Shown: piece after piece, positions 18,119 to 28,226 of the stretch | Position numbering within the stretch: position 1 is the stretch's first letter | Layout: every line of letters begins with the position of its first letter | Source: Candidatus Nitrotoga sp. CP45 | GTDB lineage: Bacteria > Pseudomonadota > Gammaproteobacteria > Burkholderiales > Gallionellaceae | Direction of reading: 5' to 3' | Assembly (NCBI GenBank): GCA_003402375.1 | Contig: QFXJ01000012.1 | Location: forward strand, 34,586 to 98,585 | Length of the DNA stretch: 64,000 nt | Position numbers and translations under genes: made by a program | Notes under the pieces: generated by a model | Database searches by the model: none | Seen by the model: the letters and a program-made list of their open reading frames with translations, nothing else | Told to the model about the DNA's origin: nothing

Positions 18119-19120
18119 TCATGCGCCCCCTTCTATCAACCGCTTTTCCCGCTCAATTTCGGCAATCAATTCCGCTTCGGTCGGGAGTATGCGCTGATAC
18201 TTGGAAGCGAAAAGTTGCTGACTCTCCTTGATCACCGAATATTTAACGATGGTTTCATCCTTGCTGTCGCAAAGAATAATGCCAATGGTGGGGTTGTCGT
18301 CTTCGCCCCGCTTAAGATCGTCGAACATGCGCACATACATATCCATTTGGCCGATATCTTAATGACTGAGCTTACCGGTCTTCAGGTCAATAATGACAAA
18401 ACACTTGAGTAAGTAGTTGTAGAACACCAGGTCGAGATAAAAATGACTGGTTTCAGTGCTGATACGCATCTACCGGGCGACGAACGAGAACCCCTTGCCC
18501 AGTTCCAGCAGAAACTTTTGCAGCTCATCAATAATCGCCTGCTCCAGCCGGCTTTCTTTTACCTCGCCAGTTTCCGGCAATTGCAAGAATTCCAGCACAT
18601 AAGGGTCTTTGATGAAGTCGCCAAGCGTATTGCCGGAGACTGCACTGCCCTCGGCTTCGCTCCCCTGTGAAGAGAGCAAGCGTTGAAAGCTGTGGGTCTG
18701 AATGTTGCGCTCCAGCTGTCTGACGCTCCATTGCTGCGCTGCCCCCTCCGCCAAGTAATAGTCTCTGGCCTTGGGGTCATCCACGCGCATGATGAGCCGG
18801 TTATGGCTCCAGCTCAATTTGCTACACACTGTGTAGCAAATTGCCTGGTCGGGATAGGTGAGATAAAACTGGCGGAAATTACGCAGATTGGCATAGGAAA
18901 AACCCTTGCCGAAGCTCTCGGAAAGCTCTCTGGACAAGTTTTCCAGCAAGCGTGCGCCATATTCGGCTTTATGCTGACCACGCTGTTCCTCTTCAACAAT
19001 CCGTCGGCCAATCAGCCAGTAGGCTTCCACCATCGCGGCATTCACCGCTGAACGCGCCTTGCTCCTCGCCTGTTCGAGGATGTTTTTGATATCGGCGTGA
19101 AATGTGGTCAATGCGCTCAT
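18119..19120 (-). pseudogene. YhcG/DUF1016-type PDDEXK nuclease gene with two in-frame stop codons
   Basis: Read leftward from the ATG at 19120, the N-terminal DUF1016 domain (AYWLIGRRIVEEEQ, SYANLRNFRQFYLTYP) runs 216 codons to TAG at 18472-18470. The same frame continues with the PDDEXK core (FYLDLVFYN...VIIDLKTGK), meets TAA at 18361-18359, and continues to a normal TGA at 18119. With the stops read through, the protein would be about 333 residues, normal for the family. Both stops fall where Gln (CAG/CAA) is plausible, so single C-to-T changes could explain them. The catalytic residues lie between the stops, so a nuclease cannot be made by ordinary translation. The start overlaps the hsdS end by 4 nt. 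Proteins of this family often accompany type I loci. Confidence 0.85.
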
Positions 19121-20436
19121 TCTTGCGCCTCGTCCAGAGTGGGAAAAAGCTGCTGCATCAGCCCTTTTTTATGGGCCTTGAGGGTGTCTATTTTTTGGGT
19201 TTGCGCGGTGATCAGAGTGTCGAGGCTGTTCAAGCACGAGGCGATGTATTGTTGTTCTTCGACATCTTTGGGTAACTGCAAACGCAACTTCGCCTGCTCA
19301 ATAATGCCAATGTAGGCTCTAGTTCCACCTCCTGAAACCTCTGCAAGGTTTGATTGAAACTCATCGGCGACAAATAGCTGAGCGAGAAACTCATTTGAGA
19401 GCCTCTTCCGGTCTCTCACACGGTAATAAGTGACCTGCGGCGTCAGCATCAGGTAGGGCGTATTTATTTTCCGTACAACTGCCACTTCACCGACCGTGCC
19501 TTTGTGTGAAAGAAGGACATCGCCTTCTTTTGCGAATCCTTTTTGCAAGGTATCAGCCTGTTCTTTGCTAATGAAGTGACAGCTATCTATGTCGATCCTG
19601 CCTCCGTTGAGATCGCTCGCCATAATGAACGGTATCCCTTTGGCAACATAATCGGATGACTTGGGGTGAATGTTCCCATGATTCCCGTCCTTGGGTGGAA
19701 ACAGGCAACCTGCTTCAACTAGTCCACCAACTGTAGTGAACTCCCACTCCCCCGCATTCCGAAACTCGGGAAAGCGCAGTGTGGGCAGGGTTTCGCCTTT
19801 GGCGGGGAAAAGCTGCTGCATCAACCCTTTTTTATGGGCCTTGTGCGCGGCTAGCTTTTGGGTCTCCAGGGTAACAAGCTCGTCGATGGAAGACAGGCAG
19901 TCGGCGATTTTTTGTTGTTCTTCTGGCGATGCAACGGGCAACGGCATGGCCATGAAGTCGCCGCTCGCAATAGCCATTCTGTCGTGCCTGGCACCGGTAC
20001 TGGATGCCTGCCGCATGTATTGATGCCAGCCCGTCGTCTTGAAATAGTAAGCGTAAAAATCGTTATGGCTATCGTTGAATCGGAAGACGGTATACAAGGG
20101 CGACATAACCCCTGTTGCGACATTGTTCTTTGAGATTGGGCCGACCGGGGCTGTTGTTGAGATGCGAGGGTTATAAACGTAATCCCCTTTTTCGACGACA
20201 AAATAGCCTTCCAAATTACTTTGATTAGCTATGTCCTTGTCAAAGAAATCCCACTGGTCAACTACACCGAACTCGGCGGAGTTGGTAAGCACTCGACTCA
20301 ATTTCACCTAGCCATTTTTCTGCGTAAAGCGTTTTGCCAACTTGCCCAGCGGCTTTTCCTCCCACTCCCCCGCCTCCCGAAACTCAGGAAATCGCAATTT
20401 TGGCACCAATCCGTGTTTTTCCACCTTATTGCTCAT
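19117..20436 (-). pseudogene. hsdS: Type I specificity subunit hsdS (locus A), interrupted by an amber codon at position 43
   Basis: The gene should start at the ATG at 20436, which overlaps the hsdR end by 11 nt, and reads KLRFPEFREAGEWE, a standard HsdS beginning. Codon 43 is TAG (20310-20308), immediately followed by GTG at 20307; from there 396 residues are open. They contain both target-recognition domains and both conserved helical spacers (EEQQKIADCLSSID with HKKGLMQQLFP, then EEQQYIASCLNSLD with HKKGLMQQLFP). The missing N-terminus belongs to the first recognition domain. Re-initiation at the adjacent GTG could give a shortened HsdS; otherwise the locus lacks specificity. Total intact length would be about 439 residues. 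Confidence 0.85.
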
Positions 20437-23410
20437 ACGCCCCCAGCCCAGAAATCTCCCGCCCTTGGGCGAGTTTATGCAGCAGCGGAATCAGCTCTTC
20501 CATCAGCGCCAATTCCGCCTTGGTACGCACTTTCCAACCCAGTTCCTGCGAGGCGAAGAGTTCACTCAAGGCTTCGCCATCGAACACCATGCGGCGCAGG
20601 ATAGTGTCCACAAAGCTCTGTAGCGCAGCGGTATCCAGCCCGTGCTTGCCGGCGACGGCTGCCAACTGGCGGGCGTGTTTGTCGGCCTTGAAGCGCTCGA
20701 AGCCGTCGCGAATGGCTTGCTCGTCCAATCCCTTGCCCGTCTCCAGCGTGCCGATGTATTCGGCAATGTCGTCGCGCTCGTCGATGAATTTGGCATCGGA
20801 CTGAATTAAGCCAATGAGTTGTTCGCGGCTCATTTTCTGCTTACCCGGCGTTTGGCTAGCGTAGCGGGCAATCAGCGCCATGATGTAGTCGTAATCGATG
20901 ACGGCGGAGGCGAACAGCACGAACTCGAAATCAAGCTGCTGCACTTCGGGCGGAATACTGCCGCCGCCCTTGTCTTGTTGCGCTTTCAGGCGTTGCGCGG
21001 TTTCCAGGTAGGTGCTCCTGAAACTCAGAAGCTGATCCTGCGGGAGGATGGCCTCTATTTGAGCCTTTTGTGTGTAGTTCAGATCGGTGTACTGGTCGAG
21101 TTGCGTCTTGAGTCGCTGCACTTCCTTGAAGCGGTTGATGAACTCGATGCGAGCGGTATCGCCTTTCAGGTTGTAGACCTGTTCAGGCTCACAAACCAGA
21201 TTTTTGTTTTGCATGAAGCCCGCCATGCCAGAGACTGCCGCCTCGTACTTGCGGATGACTTCGGCAGCGGGCTCAACCAGCCAGATTTCCTTGGCGGACT
21301 TGGCGGCTTCGCCGGAAAAGAGGCCGATGGCAGTATCGACAGCGTCCTGCTGCTGGCGAAAATCGAGGATGTTGCCGTAGGGCTTGGTGTCGTTGAGCAC
21401 GCGGTTGGTGCGCGAAAACGCCTGAATCAGGCCGTGGTACTTGAGGTTCTTGTCCACGTACAACGTGTTCAGGTACTTGGAATCGAAGCCGGTGAGCAGC
21501 ATATCCACCACAATGACGATGTCGATCTTCTGCGCATGGGGCAAATCCTGGTTGGGATATTGCTGATCCTTAATGCGTTTTTGCACATCTTGATAGTAGA
21601 GATCAAACTCGCCGATGCTGTGGTTGGCGCCAAAGCGCGCGTTATAGTCGGCGATGATGGCTTTGAGCGCGGCTTTCTTTTCGTCTGGCGCTTGTTCGTT
21701 GTCGGCCCTCTCCTGCGGCAGGTCTTCCTGAATCTGCTGCACGTCCTTGTTGCCCTCGGCGGGCGGGGAGAAAATGCAGGCGATGTTCAACGGCTGGAAC
21801 TCGCCGCCTTCGGCCTGTAGCTCGTTCTGCTTTTGGGCCTTCACGGCCTTGAACAGTGCGTGATATTCAATCGCGTCATTGATCGAGGCCGTCGCCAGAA
21901 TCGCATTGAACCTGCGCCCGTTGGTAGCGGCATCGTGCTTGGCCAGAATGGCTTCGACAATAGCTTTTTTGGCCAGCACCTCGCCCGGCTTGGGTTTGTT
22001 CTTACCCTCGGGCTTGTAGTAATCGACGTGGAAGCGCAGCACGTTGCGGTCTTCGATGGCGTGGGTGATGGTGTAGGCGTGCAGTTGCTGCTGAAAGATG
22101 TCTTGGGTGGTTTTATAAGACGCTTGCTGGCCTTCGATTTGCTGATAGCTGGCGTTGTCGTCGAAGATCGGCGTGCCGGTGAAGCCGAACAACTGGGCGC
22201 TGGGGAAGAATTCCTTGATGGCCTTGTGGTTCTCGCCGAATTGCGAGCGGTGGCATTCGTCGAAGATGAAGACCATGCGCTGATAGCGCAGCGGCTCCAG
22301 CCGTTCCAGATAGTTGCGCGTGTTGCTGCCGTCGAGCGCCAGGCCAAGCTTCTGGATGGTGGTGACGATCACCTTATCGGCGTAGTTGTCGGAGAGCAGC
22401 CGCCGCACCAGTGTTTCGGTATTGGTATTTTCTTCGACGCACTTTTCCTGAAACTTGTTGAATTCCTCCCGCGTCTGCCGGTCGAGGTCTTTGCGGTCTA
22501 CCACGAACAGGCATTTATCAATATCTGGGTTGTCCTTGAGCAGGGTCGATGCCTTGAAAGAGGTGAGCGTCTTGCCGCTGCCGGTGGTGTGCCAGATGTA
22601 GCCGTTGCCGCTGTTCTGGTGAATGCACTCGACGATATTTTTGACGGCATAAATCTGGTAGGGGCGCATCATCAGCAATTTCTGCTCGCTGGCCACCAGC
22701 ACCATGTAGCGGCTGATCATCTCGCCCAGGGTGCACTTGGCGAGGAATTTTTCGGCAAAACTATCCAGATGGGTGATCTTGTTGTTGTCTTCGCCTGCGA
22801 ACTGGTAGAGCGGCAAAAAGCGTTCGTCGGCGTTGAAGCTGAAGTGGCGGTTGTTATTGTTGGCAAAATACCAGGTGTCCGAGCGGTTGCTGACGATGAA
22901 CAGTTGCAGGAAGCACAGCAGGGTTTTGCTGTAGCCGTTGCCGAGGTCGTTCTTGTAATCGACGATCTGCTGCATGGCCCGGCGCGGGCTGATGGCGAGA
23001 GTCTTCAGCTCGACCTGCACCACCGGCACGCCGTTGATGAGCAGGATCACATCATAGCGATGGTGGCTGTTGTCAGTGTTGATGCGTAACTGATTGATGA
23101 CTTCAAAGGTGTTTTTGCACCAGTCTTTGATATTGACCAAAGTGTAAAACAGCGGCGTGCCGTCGTCGCGCTCAAAGCTATTGCGCTCGCGCAGATGCCG
23201 GGCTGCGGCAAAGACGTCGGGGGTGACGATCTCATCCCGCAAACGAGAGAATTCTGAATCCGTCAGCTTAACCCTGTTGAGTGCTTCGAACTTCTCCCGG
23301 AAATTCGTTTCCAGCGCTTCGCGATCTCGAATATCCGGACGGTAGATATATTTGAGCGCTTCAAGCTTAGCGATCAGATCTTGCTCAATTCGAGTTTCTG
23401 TTGCTGTCAT
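20426..23410 (-). CDS. hsdR: Type I restriction endonuclease subunit HsdR (locus A)
   Basis: HsdR supplies ATP-dependent DNA translocation and cleavage to the R2M2S complex. The 994-residue protein has an N-terminal nuclease with the D...E-x-K pattern (YDVILLINGVPVVQVELKT), then superfamily 2 helicase motifs: Walker A HTTGSGKT, DECH (motif II), FTGTP (motif III) and a motif VI-like QAFSRTNRV. The C-terminal helical region that docks HsdM follows. It is first in the leftward operon; hsdS overlaps its end by 11 nt. The frame is fully open, so restriction is disabled, if at all, only through HsdS. A weak TAAAAT-like -10 lies near 23435 on the minus strand. Confidence 0.95.
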   Translation of the reverse strand: MTATETRIEQDLIAKLEALKYIYRPDIRDREALETNFREKFEALNRVKLTDSEFSRLRDEIVTPDVFAAARHLRERNSFERDDGTPLFYTLVNIKDWCKNTFEVINQLRINTDNSHHRYDVILLINGVPVVQVELKTLAISPRRAMQQIVDYKNDLGNGYSKTLLCFLQLFIVSNRSDTWYFANNNNRHFSFNADERFLPLYQFAGEDNNKITHLDSFAEKFLAKCTLGEMISRYMVLVASEQKLLMMRPYQIYAVKNIVECIHQNSGNGYIWHTTGSGKTLTSFKASTLLKDNPDIDKCLFVVDRKDLDRQTREEFNKFQEKCVEENTNTETLVRRLLSDNYADKVIVTTIQKLGLALDGSNTRNYLERLEPLRYQRMVFIFDECHRSQFGENHKAIKEFFPSAQLFGFTGTPIFDDNASYQQIEGQQASYKTTQDIFQQQLHAYTITHAIEDRNVLRFHVDYYKPEGKNKPKPGEVLAKKAIVEAILAKHDAATNGRRFNAILATASINDAIEYHALFKAVKAQKQNELQAEGGEFQPLNIACIFSPPAEGNKDVQQIQEDLPQERADNEQAPDEKKAALKAIIADYNARFGANHSIGEFDLYYQDVQKRIKDQQYPNQDLPHAQKIDIVIVVDMLLTGFDSKYLNTLYVDKNLKYHGLIQAFSRTNRVLNDTKPYGNILDFRQQQDAVDTAIGLFSGEAAKSAKEIWLVEPAAEVIRKYEAAVSGMAGFMQNKNLVCEPEQVYNLKGDTARIEFINRFKEVQRLKTQLDQYTDLNYTQKAQIEAILPQDQLLSFRSTYLETAQRLKAQQDKGGGSIPPEVQQLDFEFVLFASAVIDYDYIMALIARYASQTPGKQKMSREQLIGLIQSDAKFIDERDDIAEYIGTLETGKGLDEQAIRDGFERFKADKHARQLAAVAGKHGLDTAALQSFVDTILRRMVFDGEALSELFASQELGWKVRTKAELALMEELIPLLHKLAQGREISGLGAYEQ

Positions 23411-23700
23411 CGGAATGGTTCGGAAAGTTCAACGTAGTAATTTTACAGACACTGACTGCTTCATCGTCATTAATGGGAGTGGCTCTATACCAGTGGTGCA
23501 GTCCTGGACTACTTTACAATACTCTGCCCAGTTCTTTAGATCGCTTAGTTTTATTATCCTGCCATCTTATCATCAGTCGTAGCGGCAAAAAACGGGATAT
23601 CACACGGTGTGACTTGCGCTGCAAGAAAAATTTACTATGAATAATGGCGTAATGATGATGAAGCAAAGCTCGCCGAAAAAGACCGTCGGACCGGTGGCAA

Positions 23701-25179
23701 TCAGTGCGGCGCTTGAAACGGCACGCCGAGGAAGTGGCGGCGGTTGAATTCCGCTTCATTCAGTACTTTATCGTAGCGGGCGAATGCCGCCACTTCGTCG
23801 GCAGGCGAACTGTTGCTACCGGAAAATGTAATCAGCCCGGTGCGGAAACGGCGTAAATCGGCACAGCGTTCCACCGCCTGTGCAACGGTCATATGCCCGC
23901 TTTTCATACCCAATTCCTTCAGGCTCTCCATCTTGATCCCGAGCTGCACGGTGGACGGATGAATACCGGCGCTGGTAATCGATTTCAGGATTTGCACATG
24001 GCGTTTTGTCAGAGAATCCTGCACAGGAGACGATTTCTCTGTTTTCTTTCCGCCACCGGCTTGAAACCCTTCGTCGTAAGCCATAATCCGTGCAATCACA
24101 TTGGCGCGCCCCGCAGCCAGCCCGAGCGGCTGCACCCGGGTATGGCCGAAAATATAAACACCATCGTCAAACTTGCCCGATTTGGCATCCACAAACGCAG
24201 CCGTGGCATACGACACAAACCGTTTCTTGGTGATCAGCAATTGCGCCAGCGTGTGATACAGGATGCGGATATTATCCGCCGCAGCTTGTTCCTTTTTGGC
24301 GGCCGGATCGGACGATGTGGGTCTTGCAACCACCCAATCTTTGATCGTTTTACCCTGTTTGAACCATGCCTTCATGGTGTCACTTTGCTCACTCGGGCCA
24401 ATACCGTTCACTTCGATATCGAAGCCGACGCCATCGAAATCCCAGGTGTCGAGCACATCGCGGATGCGGTTGGCGTGATCGGTCATATCGGAATTCCGTG
24501 ACGTAATGAACGATACAAAATTACCCTGTGTTTGTTTGCCGAAGTCGTCACGCACTTCATAACCTGCGGTGACTTGAATGCCAAGCGAATGACAAGCGCC
24601 GATCAGGTTCTTGAGCGCCAGTTCAACAAAATTCCGCTCCTTGCCGGGTTTATTGCCAACTGCGTGGCCGAACACGGCCAGCTCCGGGGAGAGATCGACC
24701 GAGCCGTCCGGTCTTCTGCCGATCGTGGCGATCAGCGAAATATCATCCAGGCCTGCGCAAAATTTGCCCATGAACGATTCGTACTGCTGCGCCGACGGAA
24801 TCTGGCCTTCGATATTATGCGCAACCGCCACGCGCTTGGTGAAATTGGCCAATCCCGTCCACAGCGACAACCGGGATCGGGCCGACACGACAGCGCGCAA
24901 TGGCGTACCGGCCTCGACCTTGGGAATTAACGCCGATTGACCCACCATGCGCCACGCATACGGCACATTCAACACACGCCGGCGGATATCGGCTACGCTC
25001 CACGGATCGGTAGTGCCGCTCGACCACTTGCAGGAACCATTGGTATCGGGTTGCAAAACCTGAGACTCATTAGCGCCGCGAAACACCACGACTTCGTTGC
25101 TCTTCCAGCCGAAAGCCGCTTCTTGCGCCGATGGCTCAACAAACGATGCATCGGCAAACTGTACCTCGAAATCGGCCAT
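23701..25179 (-). CDS. GH18-like (chitinase-fold) protein, partner of the 936-residue protein
   Basis: A 492-residue protein without a signal peptide. Residues 185-262 resemble the core of glycoside hydrolase family 18: a strand (LGIQVTAGYEV), then helix and strand ending in WDFDGVGFDIE, close to the GH18 signature DGxDxDxE. Glu256 would be the acid/base, but the first Asp of the signature's second pair is Gly, so activity is uncertain. The N-terminal 170 residues and the region after 300 are not recognised. The start was placed at 25179, two bases after the stop of the upstream gene; a longer frame to 25260 overlaps that gene. The tight spacing says the two are co-transcribed. Binding or cleaving an amino-sugar polymer is an inference. 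Confidence 0.7.
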   Translation of the reverse strand: MADFEVQFADASFVEPSAQEAAFGWKSNEVVVFRGANESQVLQPDTNGSCKWSSGTTDPWSVADIRRRVLNVPYAWRMVGQSALIPKVEAGTPLRAVVSARSRLSLWTGLANFTKRVAVAHNIEGQIPSAQQYESFMGKFCAGLDDISLIATIGRRPDGSVDLSPELAVFGHAVGNKPGKERNFVELALKNLIGACHSLGIQVTAGYEVRDDFGKQTQGNFVSFITSRNSDMTDHANRIRDVLDTWDFDGVGFDIEVNGIGPSEQSDTMKAWFKQGKTIKDWVVARPTSSDPAAKKEQAAADNIRILYHTLAQLLITKKRFVSYATAAFVDAKSGKFDDGVYIFGHTRVQPLGLAAGRANVIARIMAYDEGFQAGGGKKTEKSSPVQDSLTKRHVQILKSITSAGIHPSTVQLGIKMESLKELGMKSGHMTVAQAVERCADLRRFRTGLITFSGSNSSPADEVAAFARYDKVLNEAEFNRRHFLGVPFQAPH

Positions 25180-25181
25180 GC

Positions 25182-27992
25182 CTACAGTTGCCGTCCGGTT
25201 TTCGGATCGTACGCGACCTGCACTGGCACGACCTGATCGGTTGGCAACACCTCCACCCATTGATCGAACACTTCAAAATCCTCACCCGCCTGCAACGCAC
25301 GGAAACCGCCCTGCAGCGGATAAAAACCGTGCTCGTAGACTTTGTCAACCGGCGTCGCCGATACGCGGTTGTCATCGTTGATTTCATCCCCCGGATAACG
25401 TCCCACTTTCATCGACTTGTCGTGTTTATCCGCGACCACATCGCATAAGTGATTGATCGCATCACGGATCGTCACGTTCGGACCGCTGTGCGGGATTTTG
25501 GCCAGTTCATCCACAGGCGCGACGTAGTTGTCGTCCAACCCTTCGGTACCCTCCACATGCAAACGCTGCAGCCAATTCATCGCCGCGCGTTCCTGGCCAG
25601 GCCGGATCGGGATCACCGCTTTGACCCACGGCGCATTGAGGAATGCGTTGCGCATGTTGTCGCCGTCAAGCTGCAACAACCAGCCGAGCGATGCGCCCAA
25701 TTTGGCGGGATCGGATTCTTCGGTGATGTAATAATTATCCACACGGTTGTCGTGCGCCCCGCCCCAGGTAACAGTGTCGGTCGCCGCAATTTGCGAATCT
25801 TTGGCTTTAATTGCAGCAGACGTGACCAGATTCTTGCTCAGCTTGCCTTTGATCTGCGTGTAAACCGAGCCGCTCGCAACCGAGGGTGCCGGTTCAACGG
25901 AAGAAGGCTTGCGGATGCCGCCCAGCCCTTGATGGCTTTGGTGCAAGCGCGGCCGCCACCATTCCGGCGCGACGAAGTACAGCATTTTGTCGATATCGAA
26001 TATCGTATTCAGCAGTTCCGACACCACATGCCGCGTGCGGTCGTCCGGCATCGGCAAGCCCTTGGTCAGCATGTCCTGAATCAGGCAGCGGTACACCACA
26101 ATACGTTCTTCCTCGCGCAAATCCTCGTACTTGCGCGATTCAATGCGCGACATTTTGTTGATGCGGTCGCGCGCCGCTTCGACGAACGCCTGCTCGAACT
26201 CCATGCGGGTTTTTTCGTTGAATTCGCTAATCTTCTGATCATTCTGCGCGGTGACATCGCCGCGCAGCTTCTTGGTCGGCTGCCAGGTAATCTTGGCGAT
26301 CACGCGCAGCGGCGACACATTACGGAAATTGACGTGCTTGACCTTGACCGAAAAACGGATCGAACCGGGTGAAACCTCGTCGACGTCATCGAGCTGTAAA
26401 CGGATATCGTTGCCGCCGTAATCGAAACTGATGAAGCCATCTTCGCCATATTCGTAACCGGGCTGGTCGCATTGCGCCCTAAAACCGCCGAAATGCCACT
26501 GAATTTGCTCCGACTCCCCTTCGTTGTCATCAAGATTCACCTCCTTGCCTTCGCGGTACACTTCGTCCATATCGTCTTCCGGCAAGGTGTCTTCGGTTTT
26601 CGGCACAAACGGAATGTCCATGCTCAATTCGGTGGTGACCGCCTGCGGCATCGGAATCGCTTCTGGCGGCGGCGTTTCGCCGACTTCCGGGCCTTTGGCC
26701 AAATGCACCATCTTGGCAATCCCTAATTGTCGCCCCGGATCGTCGACATATGTCTGCCAGCACAAATACGTGCCGATATCCTGTACCTGCACACCAACCT
26801 GGCGCATTTTGCGGCGCATCTCGTAATTGAGCAGATCGGGGGTGGTGTTGTTCAACACATAGCGCTTGCTTGAGGTATCGGTGGTTTCGGTGACGGTGCG
26901 GAAAGTGGATTTGTAATTCTTGCGGATTTCGGTGGAAATTTTCTCGGTCTGCTGGCGCATGTGCTTGTGCGAGACTTCGCGCGCTTTCGATTGCGTGTTG
27001 GCCATATCCATACTGGCCGACGCGCTGGCGCTGCCACCGATCCAGCTTTGGTTGGCGGTGGCGTTCATGCCGAATTTGGTATCGGATTTGTTGTCCTCTT
27101 TTACCGCTTGCGACAGTTCGTCTTCCTCGGTCAGCGATTTTTCGGTGCGCAGCGTCGTTTCCAGCGAGGTTTCCAGTGTGCGCTCAACCAGCGTGCGGCG
27201 CGTGCTCACTTCGACCAGCTCGACGCTGCTGCCGGGACTGAGCCACACATGCCCGACCGCCGGGCCGAGAAAGGTATCAAACTCAAAGAAATACTGCCGG
27301 AACAAATGCACGATGCCGATCGGTGACAACCCGGCGCGGCCGAGATCCTTGAACGGGTCCATATAATCGAGCGGGTCCTTGAAACTCAGCATCTTTTGCA
27401 AATTCGCCCAGTGGTTGCCAGGCTTGTAGAACAACTGTTTCAGCGCTTCAAACTGCTTGGTTTGCTTCAGGTGCAGCACATAACTCGCCACCGCCGATTC
27501 GCGTTGCAACTGCTCCGCCACCAGCGCATTGGTCTGCTCCACGCGGCTATTTGCGCGCGGCTCTTGCGCGCCGCGATACCACTCCATGATGCTCGGAATC
27601 ACCTCGCGGTTCAACGTGGTCTTGATGCGTTCCTCATCAATCAACCGCTCCCAGATGCGCTCGTCGTAACGCTCCAGCGGCGGCAACTCGCGCGTTAGAT
27701 TCTCGATCACGAAACTGCCCATCGCTCCCTTGCGCGGCACCTCGTTGCTGCCAGCGTCCAGCCGCGAAATCTTGTCGAGCATGCCGCGTTCGTTCAGCAC
27801 CATCTCGAAATTACCGCGATAGCCTTTGAACAACTGATCGCGCACCTTGCGCAAATCCGCGCGGAACCCCTTATCGATGCGCTGCTGAATGCGCTTCGAT
27901 TTCCACCCGATCATCGGCTGGTACACGCCAAAAATCTCGCTGTCGTAGGGGAGGATATTCTGATACTTGGAATAGTCACTGATTTTTTTCAT
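25182..27992 (-). CDS. Large protein of unknown function (936 aa), first gene of an unfamiliar two-gene module
   Basis: Not recognised as a named family. It has no signal peptide or strong hydrophobic helix. Residues 1-230 look mostly helical and charged. Residues 240-400 form a Ser/Thr/Ala-rich low-hydrophobicity stretch (GGSASASASMDM, long runs of alternating polar residues) flanked by ERTLETSLETTLR and TETTDTSSKRY, which could be long amphipathic strands or coiled coil. A conserved-looking block NYEMRRKMRQVGVQVQDIG and WQTYVDDPG follows, then an acidic linker (about 480-510) and a C-terminal domain of about 400 residues rich in Trp and Tyr. AAGGAG lies 7 bases before the ATG. The GH18-like gene follows at once. 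Function unknown; a structural or toxin-like role is only a suggestion. Confidence 0.7.
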   Translation of the reverse strand: MKKISDYSKYQNILPYDSEIFGVYQPMIGWKSKRIQQRIDKGFRADLRKVRDQLFKGYRGNFEMVLNERGMLDKISRLDAGSNEVPRKGAMGSFVIENLTRELPPLERYDERIWERLIDEERIKTTLNREVIPSIMEWYRGAQEPRANSRVEQTNALVAEQLQRESAVASYVLHLKQTKQFEALKQLFYKPGNHWANLQKMLSFKDPLDYMDPFKDLGRAGLSPIGIVHLFRQYFFEFDTFLGPAVGHVWLSPGSSVELVEVSTRRTLVERTLETSLETTLRTEKSLTEEDELSQAVKEDNKSDTKFGMNATANQSWIGGSASASASMDMANTQSKAREVSHKHMRQQTEKISTEIRKNYKSTFRTVTETTDTSSKRYVLNNTTPDLLNYEMRRKMRQVGVQVQDIGTYLCWQTYVDDPGRQLGIAKMVHLAKGPEVGETPPPEAIPMPQAVTTELSMDIPFVPKTEDTLPEDDMDEVYREGKEVNLDDNEGESEQIQWHFGGFRAQCDQPGYEYGEDGFISFDYGGNDIRLQLDDVDEVSPGSIRFSVKVKHVNFRNVSPLRVIAKITWQPTKKLRGDVTAQNDQKISEFNEKTRMEFEQAFVEAARDRINKMSRIESRKYEDLREEERIVVYRCLIQDMLTKGLPMPDDRTRHVVSELLNTIFDIDKMLYFVAPEWWRPRLHQSHQGLGGIRKPSSVEPAPSVASGSVYTQIKGKLSKNLVTSAAIKAKDSQIAATDTVTWGGAHDNRVDNYYITEESDPAKLGASLGWLLQLDGDNMRNAFLNAPWVKAVIPIRPGQERAAMNWLQRLHVEGTEGLDDNYVAPVDELAKIPHSGPNVTIRDAINHLCDVVADKHDKSMKVGRYPGDEINDDNRVSATPVDKVYEHGFYPLQGGFRALQAGEDFEVFDQWVEVLPTDQVVPVQVAYDPKTGRQL

Positions 27993-28226
27993 GACCGGTG
28001 CTCCTTGTGGTTGACGATTGTTATTGCGATGGAGAGGAACTTCTTCTGGGGACTATAGGGAAAAGGGAAGAATTCGTCAAACGTAGTGCTTAAAGACTCA
28101 ATCCAATATCTTTTCAAAAATCTACCTGATCTATTACACGCCGATTCAAAAATATTTGCGCTTAAGCAACCCTTAAGCTTGGCCTTTTATTCTGCACACC
28201 TCTTAATGCAATAAAGGAGGTGAAAA

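Noticed and set aside
18119..20436. Reassigned stop codons or suppression as explanation for the three stops in locus A
   Set aside because: TAG and TAA end ordinary genes in the same window (slipin and the 936-residue gene end with TAG, pfp with TAA), so a changed code is not supported. Local mutation or sequencing error is simpler.
20819..23089. Long plus-strand open frames (333 and 418 codons) opposite hsdR of locus A
   Set aside because: They mirror the codon pattern of hsdR, whose protein has all helicase and nuclease motifs; the antisense products show no family features.
25180..25260. N-terminal extension of the GH18-like protein
   Set aside because: It overlaps the last codons of the upstream gene and reads as a basic low-complexity shadow; the ATG at 25179 directly follows the stop.
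25449..26372. A 307-codon plus-strand frame opposite the 936-residue gene
   Set aside because: It is Arg/His/Val-rich as antisense of a charged protein would be, with no ribosome binding site or known motif.
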